From Plakobranchus ocellatus (taxonomy: Eukaryota > Mollusca > Gastropoda > Plakobranchidae), in contig BLXT01007728.1 in the NCBI GenBank assembly GCA_019648995.1, positions 1,453,185 to 1,481,615 of the forward strand: a stretch of DNA of 28,431 nt. The letters run 5' to 3'. Numbering within the stretch: the first letter of the stretch is position 1; each line of letters begins with the position of its first letter. Made by a program: the position numbers and the translations under genes. This document shows positions 12,101-20,938 of this stretch, piece after piece. The notes below the pieces were generated by a model. The model saw nothing but the letters and a program-made list of their open reading frames with translations, searched no databases and was not told the DNA's origin.

Positions 12101-15100
12101 GCTAACTAGATAATTTTTTTCCCCTTTCTAAAAGGAAAAAAGTGGATAAAAGTCCGAATTTGATACTTCAAATAGCTAAATCTTGTAATCAGGTGCCTCT
12201 ACCCCTTAAATATAAGACAAAATACAGACTGTATGACATCACGGATGTTTGCAGAAGGCTCAATGAAAAAGTAAAGAGAGCGGAAAAAGTGCTTCATTTT
12301 AAATTAACATTCTATTATTTGCCTTTTCTTTTACAGTCAATCAGAAAGCATCTGAGCACCAAGTATGATACTTGTTTTTTATAGAGCTGAAATCATTTCT
12401 GCAACCTGTAACTTATCTGCCATTAACAAAATTGAAACAAATCTATTTCACAGGGGCCAACAAACCCATTCAACAAGAAGACATGTCACACAGATTTAGA
12501 CAAATCTTTGGAGTCAAAGATAGTTAGGGTATGTCATGTTTTAAAGCAATTCAATATTTTATGATATGTATATGTAATAATATTTCAGAATTGAGAATCA
12601 GAGAAAGATTTTTCTAAATTAAACTCAACTTATTATTATTTTCAAAATAAAAGGTGCTAGTAAAAAGTTTGAATCCTTTATATTTTGCTCTGGTAAAAAT
12701 TCTCAAATGTTATTCATGAAAATTCTAAATTCTCTCATATTCTATGATCTGCTTGTGATTGCCATGGATCAAGTTATTCTATTGAAAATAATGTATCCAT
12801 ACATACCTAAGTTATTAAAGGAATGGAACATATCTTATACATGTTCAAAGGTACAGATGTTAAGGTGTAGCAATTAGTATATGTGTTTCTTTCTAATTAT
12901 ATAAAACTTTGACTTTAATGTTATGCAGGTGATGTTCAGATCAGAGGAAGGCAAAGCGTTAGCTGTGTTAAATGTACGGGTGGAGCCGCAGCCTCATGTC
13001 ATAGACCAAACACTGAGATTTTACCACCCTGAAAACTGTTTCCTAAAAAAGTCTGTCCGCCTGCCGCCTTTCCATGGCTTGCCAGGTGAGTGGATAGAAA
13101 ATTTGATTTATTTGCATTTGACTGAAGTTAAGTGAAATTATTAAGGATGGTTTAAAATAATTACTGATTTATAATCTACTGGGATTTAGTAATATTTTTT
13201 TTATGAAATAGGGAAGGTGCCTTAAAAAAACCTTTTTGTATTTCACTTTCATTAATTTATAAATCTTTTGCAGAAAGACATATTATGGTTTTGAATCAGC
13301 ATACTTTTTTCCATCCTAATTACAAGATTAGTGCGTAGAGTTCATTCTCCTTGACGGAGACTGATATCTGTACATATAAAGTCAATTTTGGGGGGAAAAT
13401 ATGTGTCAGAAAATGTTCTGCTCAAACTATCCAAATTAAAAGATAATAAAATTCATGTAGGTATGCCATAAGTTATAAATCATTGAGTTTTCCCTTGTTT
13501 TAATTGAGTAATTAAATTTAGCATTTAGAGTTTGGAAAAAACATAAAAATGACGAAAATATATAGAAAAATGTTATGGTTTTTGCTGTGTAGCTAAAAAA
13601 AAAATCAGGTGAATTTGAGTAATTTCTGGTTAAATATATGATTATTTTAAGTTGCTCCTAATATGAAGGCTTATTTTAATTTTCTACTGATGAAAGGATT
13701 GTGGTTTTTACGCTTTAACCAAGACTAGCATTAGTTTAGGAATACCTATGTTTGCCTAAAGATTTTATTACCTTTAGGCTGCTTATTAACCTCTACCTCT
13801 CATCTTCCTTGGCTTCATAGATTAGGCCTGCACAATTACAGTCAGTTGGCTGCATACTGAATCTTGCACCAGTTATGTTCCTAATACTCACTTTTGTCTG
13901 AATAATTGATACAAAAGTTTTCATCTTGGCCTAATCACAGATATTAGTGAGGTTACTTTATCATCCATTTTAAACTGTTCCTTTCTCCTCCAAGCCCCTC
14001 CCTATCCACCTCACCATCACTGAACTGTTTGACTTCATGTCACATTTGACCTAGAGTGCTGATGACATTTAGGTTATATGGAAATATTACACAGGTTGTG
14101 ACTATCATGTAAGAAATGTTTTTCAGCTTGCCAACTTATCGTTTGACCATCAATCCAGTTCGTTATAAAATATTACAATTTATTCTTTTTTAACTGGGAA
14201 ATAAAAAACCCCAAGAAAACAAAACATTTTGAACATTTTAAATAATTGATATGGCCCAAACTTGCATTTTTAGAGCTTTCAAATGATGAAAAAGAAAATG
14301 GATACCAATATGTTCTGTGCCAAGGTAAAAGTGTTTAAAGTTGTTTGAAAAATTTTTAAAAGAGGGAAAATGTATGTATTGGAGAAGGGGGGAAAAAGCA
14401 AGCTTCAAAATCACTTTTGCCAAAAGTTTTTGAAAGTAACATCTGTCGCATTAGGACTGATCTAAGGAAATGATAAATTTTGACAATGAATCCCTAAATA
14501 CACTCTAAATTTTTCTCAGGAGGGGCAGTGGGAGGGGGTGGGATTACTCAAGTGTTTGTGAGGTGCAGTGATCCGCATGTCATTCTTGACTGTAAACCAA
14601 CACAACCTGGCGAGCCACATGACATATTTATGAAGGTAAAGTTGATATTTATGCTTTTATTATACAATGTCTGATGCACTCTTTACATTGAATCAGCTTT
14701 ATCATATTGTTTATCCCTTGTGTCATAGGCCTGCTTTACCTCCATAGTCGAGGTGATAAAATTATTTAAATAGGGAATGTTGAATGCTCATGAAATTTTT
14801 GTTTTATCTTTATAATGATGGCAGTGTATGAAAGAATGAGCATAGCAAAAGCGTATGGTTAAACCTATTATTAGGGTATAGACATGGATTTTAATAATTT
14901 GAAAGATTGGAGAGATCTTGTGGTGATGCTCATCAAATGTTACTGATAGCATTCAGATAACATTTCAAGTATGCATTCACTTCTGCATCAGTTGTAGCCA
15001 TATGAAATAAGGCTCTTACAATCATAGCAAGGCTTATCGTTTTGGTGCTTTTGAAATAGGCAAAATATAGGACCAAACTTTTAGAGATATGAAGACACAT

Positions 15101-16639
15101 GCAATCAGAGGCAATATGGTTCACAAATTTTATATTGCATCTTAGTTATCATTAACCAACAGCTCTTTAAATTAATTAAAAAAAAATTCACATAGGCTTG
15201 ATTCATTTATGGGATTACAGTTTTTGTTTTATCATTCATATGAGCACATTTTTTTGTCTCTAAGTTTATTTGTAGACTTAAAGAAAATATTTTGGCTGTG
15301 TTTGCCTCCAAATTTCACTTGATCCAATGACAATGTTGCTTTCCTCACTACCAACTAAATCCACTAAAATTTCTATTGCTATGATTACCAGGTGGCTCTC
15401 AGTGCATCACCCCAGATAAAACGGTTCTTTGTCTGTGCCTACATTGACCCTTTCTTGTCAAGGCCTGCTCAGATCTGGCAGTGTTATGTGCATGCTCTAC
15501 AAAGGGTGGATGTCACCTGTGTGGAGGGCCAATCAACACACGTCTCACTTTTACTCCGGTAAGGGAAATGAAGCTGTAGTTTGATTAAAATTCTCAGTAA
15601 ACAAGTTCTAAAATACAGTACTGCATGGCTGAGTTGTGGAAGAATATATTGAGTATGTTTTACCTTTTTATGTCAAGTATGATCGAATTAAATTTGTCTT
15701 GTAATGTAGCAAAAAATCTTTAAATGTATCTATTCATTCTGTTGATAAGTCCACTAGTTTTTAAATAAACAAAACACAATCGTTTGTCATAGTGATAGGA
15801 ATCCTTAGATCTATTGGTTTTTCATTAGAATCCTAAAACTTATCAAATGATATTAAGCAGAATGGTTGGACTTTTTTTTTTTTTTATGCTGAAAGACTTT
15901 GGAAAGTCATGTGAAATATAGGACTAAAAGGTTACATCAGTTTATACTTGAAACAAATTACAATAACAATAGTACTGATACCTGTGCTACATTCTTAAGC
16001 AAATGAAACAATATGTATCTGAAAAAAATTATTACATATATTTCTGCTCATGTTTTAAATGATATCAAATGAATTGTTCATATATCTCTGTTTCTTTCCT
16101 GTCTCAGAGGCACTCAAGCATCTCGAGTGGTAAAATGCTTCTCCTCACACAGCCAAGAGCTTCAAGTCCAACCAAAGGATCCGTTCATTCTTGCAGCAGG
16201 AACTGTGCATGAGTTGGATGTTGCTGTGCGGCCACTGCGACCTGGAAGCAAATTCTTTTACTTGAATGTGGTGGATCCTGAATATCATCAGCTCATTCGT
16301 TCCTGGCTTATCTGTGCTGGCTGTCGCTCACCCATTGTGTCCAGGGCATTTGAGCTAAATCTGCCTGTGGGAGGAGGTGGCAAGCACAGCAGTAAGCGTA
16401 TCACATACACCAACCCCTACCCTGTAGTCCGCCGATTTCACCTACTCTGTGATCGCAATGATCTTCTCCAGTTTAAAGAGACTGTAATAAACATTGGACC
16501 TGGAGAATCTCATCCTATTGGTCTGCGCTTCATGCCGGTCATGCAGCCTGGCACAGCAGAAATCATGGTGTTTATCAATGATGACGAGGACAAAAACGAG
16601 GAGACATTTAGAGTGACTGCAAACTACAAGTTTATATAA
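28..16639 (+). CDS. NPHP4: Nephrocystin-4, C-terminal 980 codons in 17 exons (5' part outside window)
   Basis: Seventeen exons join in phase: 28-144, 2484-2697, 3116-3198, 3541-3687, 4306-4410, 5281-5395, 6622-6765, 7983-8190, 8558-8659, 9541-9782, 10623-10849, 11390-11582, 12454-12528, 12929-13085, 14520-14635, 15392-15558 and 16108-16639. They encode 980 residues and a TAA stop. Blocks resembling vertebrate nephrocystin-4 occur in the expected order: [63 protein letters not shown] and the near-terminal NDDEDKNEE. Known role of the family: a scaffold of the ciliary transition zone that works with NPHP1 and RPGRIP1L; human mutations cause nephronophthisis. The C-terminal half is expected to form C2-like and Ig/MSP-like beta-sandwiches (family knowledge, not computed here). 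No signal peptide or membrane segment is seen. All introns are GT-AG, from 342 to 2339 bp. The human protein is about 1,426 residues, so roughly 450 N-terminal residues should lie upstream. Below, residues are numbered from the first complete codon in the window. Confidence 0.96.
145..2483 (+). other. NPHP4 intron 1, no gene seen
   Basis: This is the largest visible intron (2339 bp), very A+T-rich, with many T and A runs (for example near 979-1000). I found no exon that keeps phase, no recognisable element and no clear inverted repeat. The short open frames here have random composition. Confidence 0.6.
2484..2697 (+). CDS. NPHP4: NPHP4 exon b, Met/Pro/Tyr/Gly-rich linker (residues 39-110)
   Basis: Acceptor CTCCTCAACAG, donor GTCAGT. 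The first base completes a Gln codon with the CA left by exon a, and the exon ends on a codon boundary. The peptide begins [18 protein letters not shown] and continues as a low-complexity region with eleven Met in 57 residues, plus PYG, PYGYP and MAPMGM repeats. It ends in IDVMHVQE. It occupies the position of the Ser/Pro-rich unstructured linker of vertebrate NPHP4 but has a different composition. Disorder is inferred from composition. The frame is open to the donor and the stop lies only a few codons into the intron. Confidence 0.85.
3116..3198 (+). CDS. NPHP4: NPHP4 exon c (residues 111-137 plus split Gly)
   Basis: Acceptor CTACTTTTCAG, donor GTAAGA. The peptide includes [20 protein letters not shown], which matches the vertebrate ELPFTPLHAPIV-type segment that follows the linker. 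This anchors the alignment after the low-complexity exon. The intron before it is phase 0 and the intron after it is phase 2. Confidence 0.9.
3541..3687 (+). CDS. NPHP4: NPHP4 exon d (residues 138-186 plus split Lys)
   Basis: Acceptor CCCCTGCCAG, donor GTCAGT. The exon encodes [17 protein letters not shown] and ends [14 protein letters not shown], equivalent to the vertebrate SNEMVLQFLAFSR motif that opens the central beta-rich domain. The frame stays open past the donor for about 30 codons, but the peptide there loses all similarity. The phase-2 donor at 3688 joins exactly to exon e. Confidence 0.92.
4306..4410 (+). CDS. NPHP4: NPHP4 exon e (residues 187-221 plus split Arg)
   Basis: Acceptor CTCTCCACCAG, donor GTAATC. 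The exon contains [17 protein letters not shown], among the best conserved strings of the family (vertebrate [17 protein letters not shown]). It marks the start of the C2-like central domain. Phase 2 on both sides. Confidence 0.95.
5281..5395 (+). CDS. NPHP4: NPHP4 exon f (residues 222-260)
   Basis: Acceptor TATCATTGTCAG, donor GTACAT. The exon encodes [14 protein letters not shown], then [20 protein letters not shown], in the place of the vertebrate segment with ILVPVSRDGTF and SPGFQL. Similarity is moderate. The phase fit (2 before, 0 after) and the PDG/PPGLE landmarks support the call. Confidence 0.9.
5396..6621 (+). other. NPHP4 intron 6, carrying a MITE-like insertion
   Basis: This 1226-bp intron holds the inverted-repeat element at 5885-6118, listed separately. 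The open frame at 5525-5854 just before it is not NPHP4-like and shows no recognisable domain. The rest is plain A+T-rich sequence. Confidence 0.6.
5885..6118. mobile_element. MITE-like element with ~40-bp terminal inverted repeats
   Basis: The left end reads ATATGTGTAGCGGTCTGA (from 5885). The right end, read on the minus strand from 6118, reads ATATGTGTAGCAGTCTGA. After a 3-4 nt mismatch both continue ATGAGTCGAGTTG, then C or CG, then AGTTT. This gives about 40 bp of terminal inverted repeat around an A+T-rich core with no coding capacity, 234 bp in total. The outer ATAT is palindromic, so it may be part of the repeat or a target duplication (ATAT, or TA for a Tc1/mariner-type element). The superfamily is not assigned. 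Orientation is undefined. Confidence 0.8.
6622..6765 (+). CDS. NPHP4: NPHP4 exon g (residues 261-308)
   Basis: Acceptor ATCTCTTTCAG, donor GTAAGA, phase 0 on both sides. The exon encodes [20 protein letters not shown] and then [20 protein letters not shown], matching the LKPGE and [14 protein letters not shown] strings that are nearly invariant in vertebrate NPHP4. This is part of the C2-like fold. Confidence 0.97.
6930..6960. repeat. Short near-perfect hairpin
   Basis: A 13-bp stem (GACAACTTTTGTT against AACAAAGGTTGTC, one G-T wobble) encloses a 5-nt loop GTTAT. It follows TACAGTAGAAC at 6909-6919, which resembles the outer end of pogo/Tigger-type DNA transposons. No matching second end was found nearby, so it may be only a relic or chance. 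Confidence 0.5.
7750..7910 (+). mobile_element. tRNA-derived SINE-like element
   Basis: TGGCACAGTAGG at 7761-7772 fits the pol III A-box consensus TRGCNNAGYNGG at every position. GGTTCAAACCC at 7821-7831 is a near-consensus B box. The 48-nt gap between them is longer than in ordinary tRNAs and would suit a Leu/Ser-like head with a long variable arm, or a degenerated head. The sequence after the B box runs to an A-rich stretch near 7899-7912. No intact cloverleaf is apparent, so this is a SINE head rather than a functional tRNA. The borders are approximate. Confidence 0.6.
7983..8190 (+). CDS. NPHP4: NPHP4 exon h (residues 309-377 plus split Glu)
   Basis: Acceptor TTTTTGAATTCCAG, donor GTAAAT. 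The exon encodes [20 protein letters not shown], then [27 protein letters not shown] and [10 protein letters not shown]. These match the vertebrate LLRQGRPAVQ, ATEYEQD and KPIGVH..GRLHLTLANVGHP blocks. Phase 0 before, phase 1 after. This closes the central domain. Confidence 0.96.
8558..8659 (+). CDS. NPHP4: NPHP4 exon i (residues 378-411 plus split Gly)
   Basis: A strong polypyrimidine acceptor (T-rich, then TTTTCAG) and donor GTAAGA, phase 1 on both sides. The peptide [20 protein letters not shown] and then [14 protein letters not shown] is equivalent to the vertebrate Ser-rich segment containing RFSGGSLLTTG. This is a probable flexible stretch. Confidence 0.9.
9541..9782 (+). CDS. NPHP4: NPHP4 exon j, charged helical segment (residues 412-492)
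   Basis: Acceptor TTTTACTTCAG, donor GTAAAA. The exon encodes [20 protein letters not shown], then [20 protein letters not shown], an acidic DDDEE run and [20 protein letters not shown]. Composition is highly charged and suggests helix or coiled coil (inferred). The vertebrate counterpart ([20 protein letters not shown] and RRKLERMRSVRLQEAG) shares the Lys/Arg/Glu pattern and the RKLxR motif. The frame continues into the intron without similarity; the phase-0 donor at 9783 joins exon k in frame. Confidence 0.9.
10623..10849 (+). CDS. NPHP4: NPHP4 exon k (residues 493-567 plus split His)
   Basis: The acceptor ACACACAG has a weak pyrimidine tract; the donor is GTATGT. The exon encodes [40 protein letters not shown] and [20 protein letters not shown], then TIEINDPDM. 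These match vertebrate YRERTKAESI, LAITTEHTL, GVAEFFEFVLKNPHN and VTVEIDNPEL. This is the first of the C-terminal Ig/MSP-like repeats by family knowledge. Confidence 0.96.
11390..11582 (+). CDS. NPHP4: NPHP4 exon l (residues 568-632)
   Basis: Acceptor TCATTCTCAG, donor GTATGT. The peptide begins [20 protein letters not shown], continues [15 protein letters not shown] and ends in [19 protein letters not shown]. These match vertebrate IVDSQEWRDFK, PVEEDMFH and LYLRPHETAHVPFKFQSF. Phase 2 before, phase 0 after. Confidence 0.96.
11583..12453 (+). other. NPHP4 intron 12, with a candidate cryptic exon
   Basis: This 871-bp intron holds a 26-nt stretch (12337-12362) bordered by TTTTCTTTTACAG and GTATGA, discussed in the findings. 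The surrounding open frame 12142-12384 has no NPHP4 similarity. Skipping this region gives a linker length close to that of vertebrate NPHP4. Confidence 0.5.
12454..12528 (+). CDS. NPHP4: NPHP4 exon m (residues 633-657)
   Basis: A 75-nt exon after CTATTTCACAG and before GTATGT, phase 0 on both sides. It encodes [20 protein letters not shown] and then SKIVR, a poorly conserved linker. The vertebrate counterpart ends TKHAKVLFR, so SKIVR followed by VMFR of exon n is a good junction match. Confidence 0.85.
12929..13085 (+). CDS. NPHP4: NPHP4 exon n (residues 658-709 plus split Gly)
   Basis: Acceptor TTATGCAG, donor GTGAGT. The exon encodes [40 protein letters not shown] and [13 protein letters not shown]. 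These match vertebrate [34 protein letters not shown] and KAIRLPPWHTFPG. This is the second Ig/MSP-like repeat boundary. Phase 0 before, phase 1 after. Confidence 0.97.
13086..14519 (+). other. NPHP4 intron 14, no gene seen
   Basis: A 1434-bp A+T-rich intron. I found no exon, RNA gene, tandem array or clear inverted repeat. A CTGATGA at 13687-13693 was checked for a hammerhead core and lacks the partner motif. Confidence 0.55.
14520..14635 (+). CDS. NPHP4: NPHP4 exon o (residues 710-748)
   Basis: Acceptor TTTTTCTCAG, donor GTAAAG. A Gly-rich start (GGAVGGGG) leads into [20 protein letters not shown] and [11 protein letters not shown]. These match vertebrate VHVRCSDPNVICETQNV and GPGEPRDIFLK. 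Phase 1 before, phase 0 after. The poly-Gly run replaces the PGAPVGMLGEDPP segment. Confidence 0.95.
15392..15558 (+). CDS. NPHP4: NPHP4 exon p (residues 749-803 plus split Arg)
   Basis: Acceptor ATGATTACCAG, donor GTAAGG. The exon encodes [20 protein letters not shown], then [20 protein letters not shown] and [10 protein letters not shown]. These match vertebrate VASGPSPEIKDFFVIIYSD, TWQVYLHSLQRVDVSCVAG and LSLVLRG. Phase 0 before, phase 2 after. The flanking introns (14636-15391 and 15559-16107) show nothing further. Confidence 0.96.
16108..16639 (+). CDS. NPHP4: NPHP4 terminal exon (residues 804-980 and stop)
   Basis: The acceptor CTGTCTCAG lies at 16099-16107; A at 16108 completes an Arg codon. 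The exon encodes [60 protein letters not shown] and [14 protein letters not shown]. It ends with [20 protein letters not shown] and one Ile before TAA. It matches the complete vertebrate C-terminus almost residue by residue, with a short extension after the usual final VIYQ-like strand. This is the last Ig/MSP-like repeat of the family. Confidence 0.98.
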
Positions 16640-16695
16640 CACTTTGGCTGTCTTCCATCGTGAATAACATCTTTTAATCAGGAAAAACTGCTACT

Positions 16696-16701
16696 ATTAA
16701 A
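16696..16701 (+). promoter_or_regulatory. Possible NPHP4 polyadenylation signal ATTAAA
   Basis: ATTAAA occurs 57 nt after the stop codon, followed by an A-rich stretch. It is the first standard hexamer variant downstream. The next exact AATAAA I noticed on this strand is at 19283-19288. No transcript evidence, so this is tentative. Confidence 0.3.
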
Positions 16702-18359
16702 GAAAAAAAAATTGATGAAGAGAAAAAAAGCTTTGAATTAAATTTGTGCATTTCCTTTTAACATCTTCAAAAGAATATCTCAGATGCAAAATTTGTCTTT
16801 GCAAATTCACAGCTCTATGATAGATGCCTTTTAGTTGAATGACTATATGGAAAAAAAGTAAACCAAAAGATTTCCAGCATAAAATTCTAAGGAAGGCAAA
16901 ACGTCCTCTCTTCGACTGTAGAATCTTCAAACTGTTTGGTCTAAGATAAGTCTTTGCTCAAGCTTCTTTTGGTTAGAAAAGTCAGATATTATTAGTCATT
17001 CTTCTACTGGCAGTAGAAACTTGAAACCAGTTGTGCCTCTTTGGGATAATTTTAAAATGTGAACCTCCTCTGTCTCATGATTGTGATAAGACATGTATCA
17101 AGGTCATGCAGCCTGCAAATATTTACGTTTAATGTTATTTATTCATATCGTATGTTAAATTTTCTCATAACTGTGGGGTTTTTGGGCAAGTCTGTTACAT
17201 ACATTGTGTTAAATCAGCCAAAAAAGTCAAATTTGGCATTCCACATATTAAATCTTGATATAAATCCCACCTAAGACTCCTCCCAGGAACTTGCAACACT
17301 GCAAACACCTTAAACCACATTTTTCTTTGCAACATCAGGCTCCTTGGGAAAAGTCTACAGGCTTATTCATTTTAATCTTTCATTAATTCAAACACTATAA
17401 ATTTTTTTTTATGCAGTTGAAAAAGAACCAATTGCTTTCAAAATAATACATGGAAATTGAAGAGGCTGCCATAGTATCAGTAAATCTTTGCTAGTAGATG
17501 TTTATACAATACTTCTACCTGGCTCTACAAAAATGAGGAGTGAAATTTTTCCGTTTTATATCTTTGTTGATTTTGTGTAAGAGTTTTCTCCCTGCATTTA
17601 ACATTGTTACATTTGTAAGTCCAGATATGTTTCTGTGTAACTTTCACTTTGTCTCTTAATGTTTATTAGAGCAAAAACTATTCTTCTAAGTATTGTTTGT
17701 TTGACAAACGTTTTTCTTGTGGCTATAAAAATATATATCTTCTTTGAACAAGAAATTCGAACACATTTATCATATTTTTAAACATGAACAAATCATGACA
17801 TCGCTAATTTTAAAATTCTTTCAACATAAAATTTCCTTATCAATGGATTTTTTTTTCTTTACGCAACTGACCATAGAAATGATTTTGCAAACATTACTCA
17901 ATTGTGATGTATGTGTCACTATTCGATTGCTCTGAACATTTTGTCTACATTAGTTTTAAAGATTTTATTTCTAGACATAAAGCATTTTAAATTTTAGTTC
18001 AATAGTTGTTTTAATTCAATACCTTTACATGCTCAAACTGTAGGGTAATTTCATTGTATAAATAATCATTGTGATTATGTGCCTTCATGAGTATTCAGAC
18101 AGAATTTTTGACCAACCTGCCATTAAAAAAAATTTTTACATAAATTTATTCCTATATAAAATCATTCTGTTAATCCGTCCTTGCATTTGAAGATATGTAT
18201 GTAAGATCTCAAATGATGAACAGCTTGTGAAATATTTGCAACCTTATTTTTTAAAACTAGTTGTAGTCGTATTAAAAAATCTAATATTTTTATTGAATGA
18301 GCTTTTCACTCATTTCTTTTTTTTTCTCTGTATTGGTTTAAATCTAAGCTCTTTTTAAT

Positions 18360-18496
18360 TTAACTCTTTGTGTCCGGATTTTTTTTCCACATCTGGACTG
18401 AGTTTCTCCCTCTGCCCCTTTTCTTTCATATAATTAGCGGCCGCTCGGTCATCCGTATCATTCCGTTGGCCGCTCGGAGCGGCTGCTTGGAGTTAA
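18360..18496. mobile_element. GC-rich TTAA-bordered MITE-like element
   Basis: TTAACTC at 18360-18366 and GAGTTAA at 18490-18496 form short terminal inverted repeats of a 137-bp unit. TTAA is the target duplication of piggyBac elements, and the left end TTAACTCTTTGTGTCCGG resembles piggyBac-type ends of the TTAACCCTTTG class. Inside are a NotI-type octamer GCGGCCGC (18437-18444), the decamer GGCCGCTCGG twice (18439-18448 and 18468-18477), and a perfect CCGCTC-G-GAGCGG palindrome (18470-18482). This GC-rich block is sharply unlike the surrounding DNA. The family assignment is inferred. Confidence 0.55.
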
Positions 18497-19396
18497 GTGA
18501 AATACCACACAGAAAATGATCAAACGAAAATGCAAAACAAAGCAAATGATAGATTGTATTTAGAACAATTTAATTTGGTCTCTTGTGTAAAATAATTTCA
18601 CACCTTTCTGTCCATATCAATCACATCAAGACCACCCAACCCGGTAAGAGTGGGCGGAAATAGAAAAAAAAAAATTTTTTTTGGCATTATAGAATTTCAA
18701 CTAAATGGGTCATTCAAATAAGCTAAATTAAAAGAAATACAGAGTTTCAAATATAATATGATATAAGCCATAGTAACAACAAAAGCACCCTAAGAGTTGA
18801 TGCTGCATTGTTTTGAGAAAAGAAAACGCCTCTACTGAGTCAAAAATTTCTCTTAAAAACGCTTTGAGCAAAGTTTCATAAATTTATGTCAGCAAATATC
18901 AAAAAAAGCTTCTATCCAGATGCCAACAATGCAAAGTTTACAAATCAGAATTGCATAACATGTCATTGATTCTAAAAATGTAAATTGCCAATTTGTGGCT
19001 CATTTCGACTGGTTTGTACATTAGTAATATTATTGTGTGATACACAATGGTTGAAGGCTTTACTGTATCTATCTCAATATATTTGTATATTTGAATTTTA
19101 TGTCCCATAAAACTCCTGATCATTAAACAAAATGACTTTAAATTTTGTATGAAAAATTAGCTGTGGCGGAAGGGTGCACTGTTTTTGTTTGAAAGTCAAA
19201 ATTATACCTCCTTCTAATTTTGTTTTTTTATTTTGCTTTCTCAAAATGTAAGTCAGAATTTTATGATAAGCCATTTGAATTCAATAAATTTCCAGTTCAT
19301 GATTGTTTACATTGAAGCCATGGAGGTATAGCGATCTTTACACTAATCAGTGGCATTCATTTTGGGCTGCATTGGAAAGGAAGGTCCAGATTCTAG

Positions 19397-19660
19397 GTTT
19401 GATATCTAAATCAAGGCGTCATTAGCTCTAGATCTAGATAGGCCTGATTTTGTAAATCTACATTCAAGGCCTAATTATAGCTTTAGATCCACGAGAATCT
19501 TGATCTAATCTACAGGAAATTCATTACTTAAAGTATTCAGAAGTTTTATGAAACCTAAAATTCAAAATAAAACAACTGTAATAATATGGGAAGACCTTGG
19601 CATCTCATTTTATTTCCATGCGGCAAGCATGTCCTTTAGATCTAGACTCTGGGGTTCCCT
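19397..19660. repeat. TAGATCTA-rich patch
   Basis: The palindromic motif TCTAGATCTAGA, or parts of it, recurs around 19427-19440 and 19637-19645, with related AATCTA, CTTTAGATCC and GATCTAATCTA words between. It looks like a degenerate short-motif repeat. No unit length is regular enough to call a tandem array. Confidence 0.4.
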
Positions 19661-19721
19661 TAAATCTAAATGTTTAATGTGGTACTTCATGTTGATACTT
19701 GGATTATTTGTACTATACCTA

Positions 19722-19790
19722 CTTTCTGTCTGTCTGTGTCTCTCTCTCTCTCTTTCTCTCTGTCTGTCTCTCCCTCTCTTTCTTTCCTCT
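19722..19790. repeat. (CT)n / (CTGT)n simple repeat
   Basis: An imperfect pyrimidine tract: CTGT units, then CT dinucleotides with interruptions (TTTC, TCCC). It accounts for the Ser/Leu/Cys-rich tail of the open frame at 19548-19802, which is therefore not counted as a gene. Confidence 0.9.
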
Positions 19791-20932
19791 AAATCACGGT
19801 AATAAGGTTATACGCACCTGTTCATACAACATGTTATACAGCAACTAGTTGCCACTTATTATCAAGTCTCACAGATCATGAAATCATATTTTTTTGACAC
19901 AATCAGCAAAAAGATAAGGGAAAGAGTTGTTTTCTCTCAAATTAATAAGCCTAAAACTTTCTTGAAAAATAATTATAGGAATAATAAAACAAATTATATT
20001 TTTCCTCAATAGTGTCATGTACGTATTTTCTCTATTAAAAAATCATATATTTGAACAAAATAAAATTACACGGAAAAAATATCAAACATCAAATCTCCCG
20101 GTAAACAAAACTGAAACAAAGTGCCTGTGCCAGTATGTTTGATGTGCATTGTGAATTAAAATGCCATCCAAACAAAAACATTAAGATGACAAATATAGAG
20201 TTTTCCCAAGAGAAAAGTCAGATGTGAACAATTTGTATATATATATATTTTTCTATATATTAATTGATAGCAAATACATTTTAGCTGTGCTTATGCAGAC
20301 TGTAAAGGCCACAGAGATTTTGACTCGCAGGTGCATCTTATCTAGTAATTTTTTCATATAATGTATTAAAAAAAAAAATACAAGGAAATTTTACTGCAGT
20401 AAATTCGAAAGTATGAAAATTGATAACGATGAAAATTCTTATGTTGTAAAATGTTAATTTCATAAAAAGTGAATGATATCCAGCTAAAATGATTCATAAT
20501 TGTGAGGCACAATTTGGGTTGTTTGTACATGAAATAACGTCACAGTAAGTCAATGCATATTTAAAAAAAAGGAAAAAAGCCCCCCCCCAAAAAGGAACCT
20601 TATGCAGGACGGCAATATGTTTGTTATAAGTCTTATGTAAAAGACCTTCCATTGAGCATTATGATTGTAAGATGAGCAGTATCAAAGCAAATTTAAGCCT
20701 TTTTTGGACTTAAATTAAGTTTTGTATAATTATCACTGTACTTTTCTAAAAACAAATCGGTACAGCATGAAAGTGCCAGAAATTAATATAAATTATACGC
20801 AAAGCAAAAGTACTTTAGTATACTACACTTCATGTCTTCTTTTGTTCTAATTTTATTCGGTAAGTTAAAAAAAAAAAAAGAATTGAAAGGCTCTGGACTA
20901 GTATTAATATTTTGGTTTAAAACACAAAAATC

Positions 20933-20938
20933 TTTATT
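20933..20938 (-). promoter_or_regulatory. Possible polyadenylation signal of the galactosyltransferase gene
   Basis: TTTATT on the plus strand is AATAAA on the minus strand, about 935 nt beyond the galactosyltransferase stop. That is a reasonable 3'UTR length, but other hexamer variants lie in the span and there is no transcript evidence. Confidence 0.25.

Noticed and set aside
12142..12384. 80-codon open frame in intron 12
   Set aside because: Apart from the 26-nt candidate exon, it has no resemblance to NPHP4, and the conserved exons either side already give the expected length.
13687..13693. CTGATGA as a possible hammerhead core
   Set aside because: No CGAAA partner or flanking stems could be found nearby.
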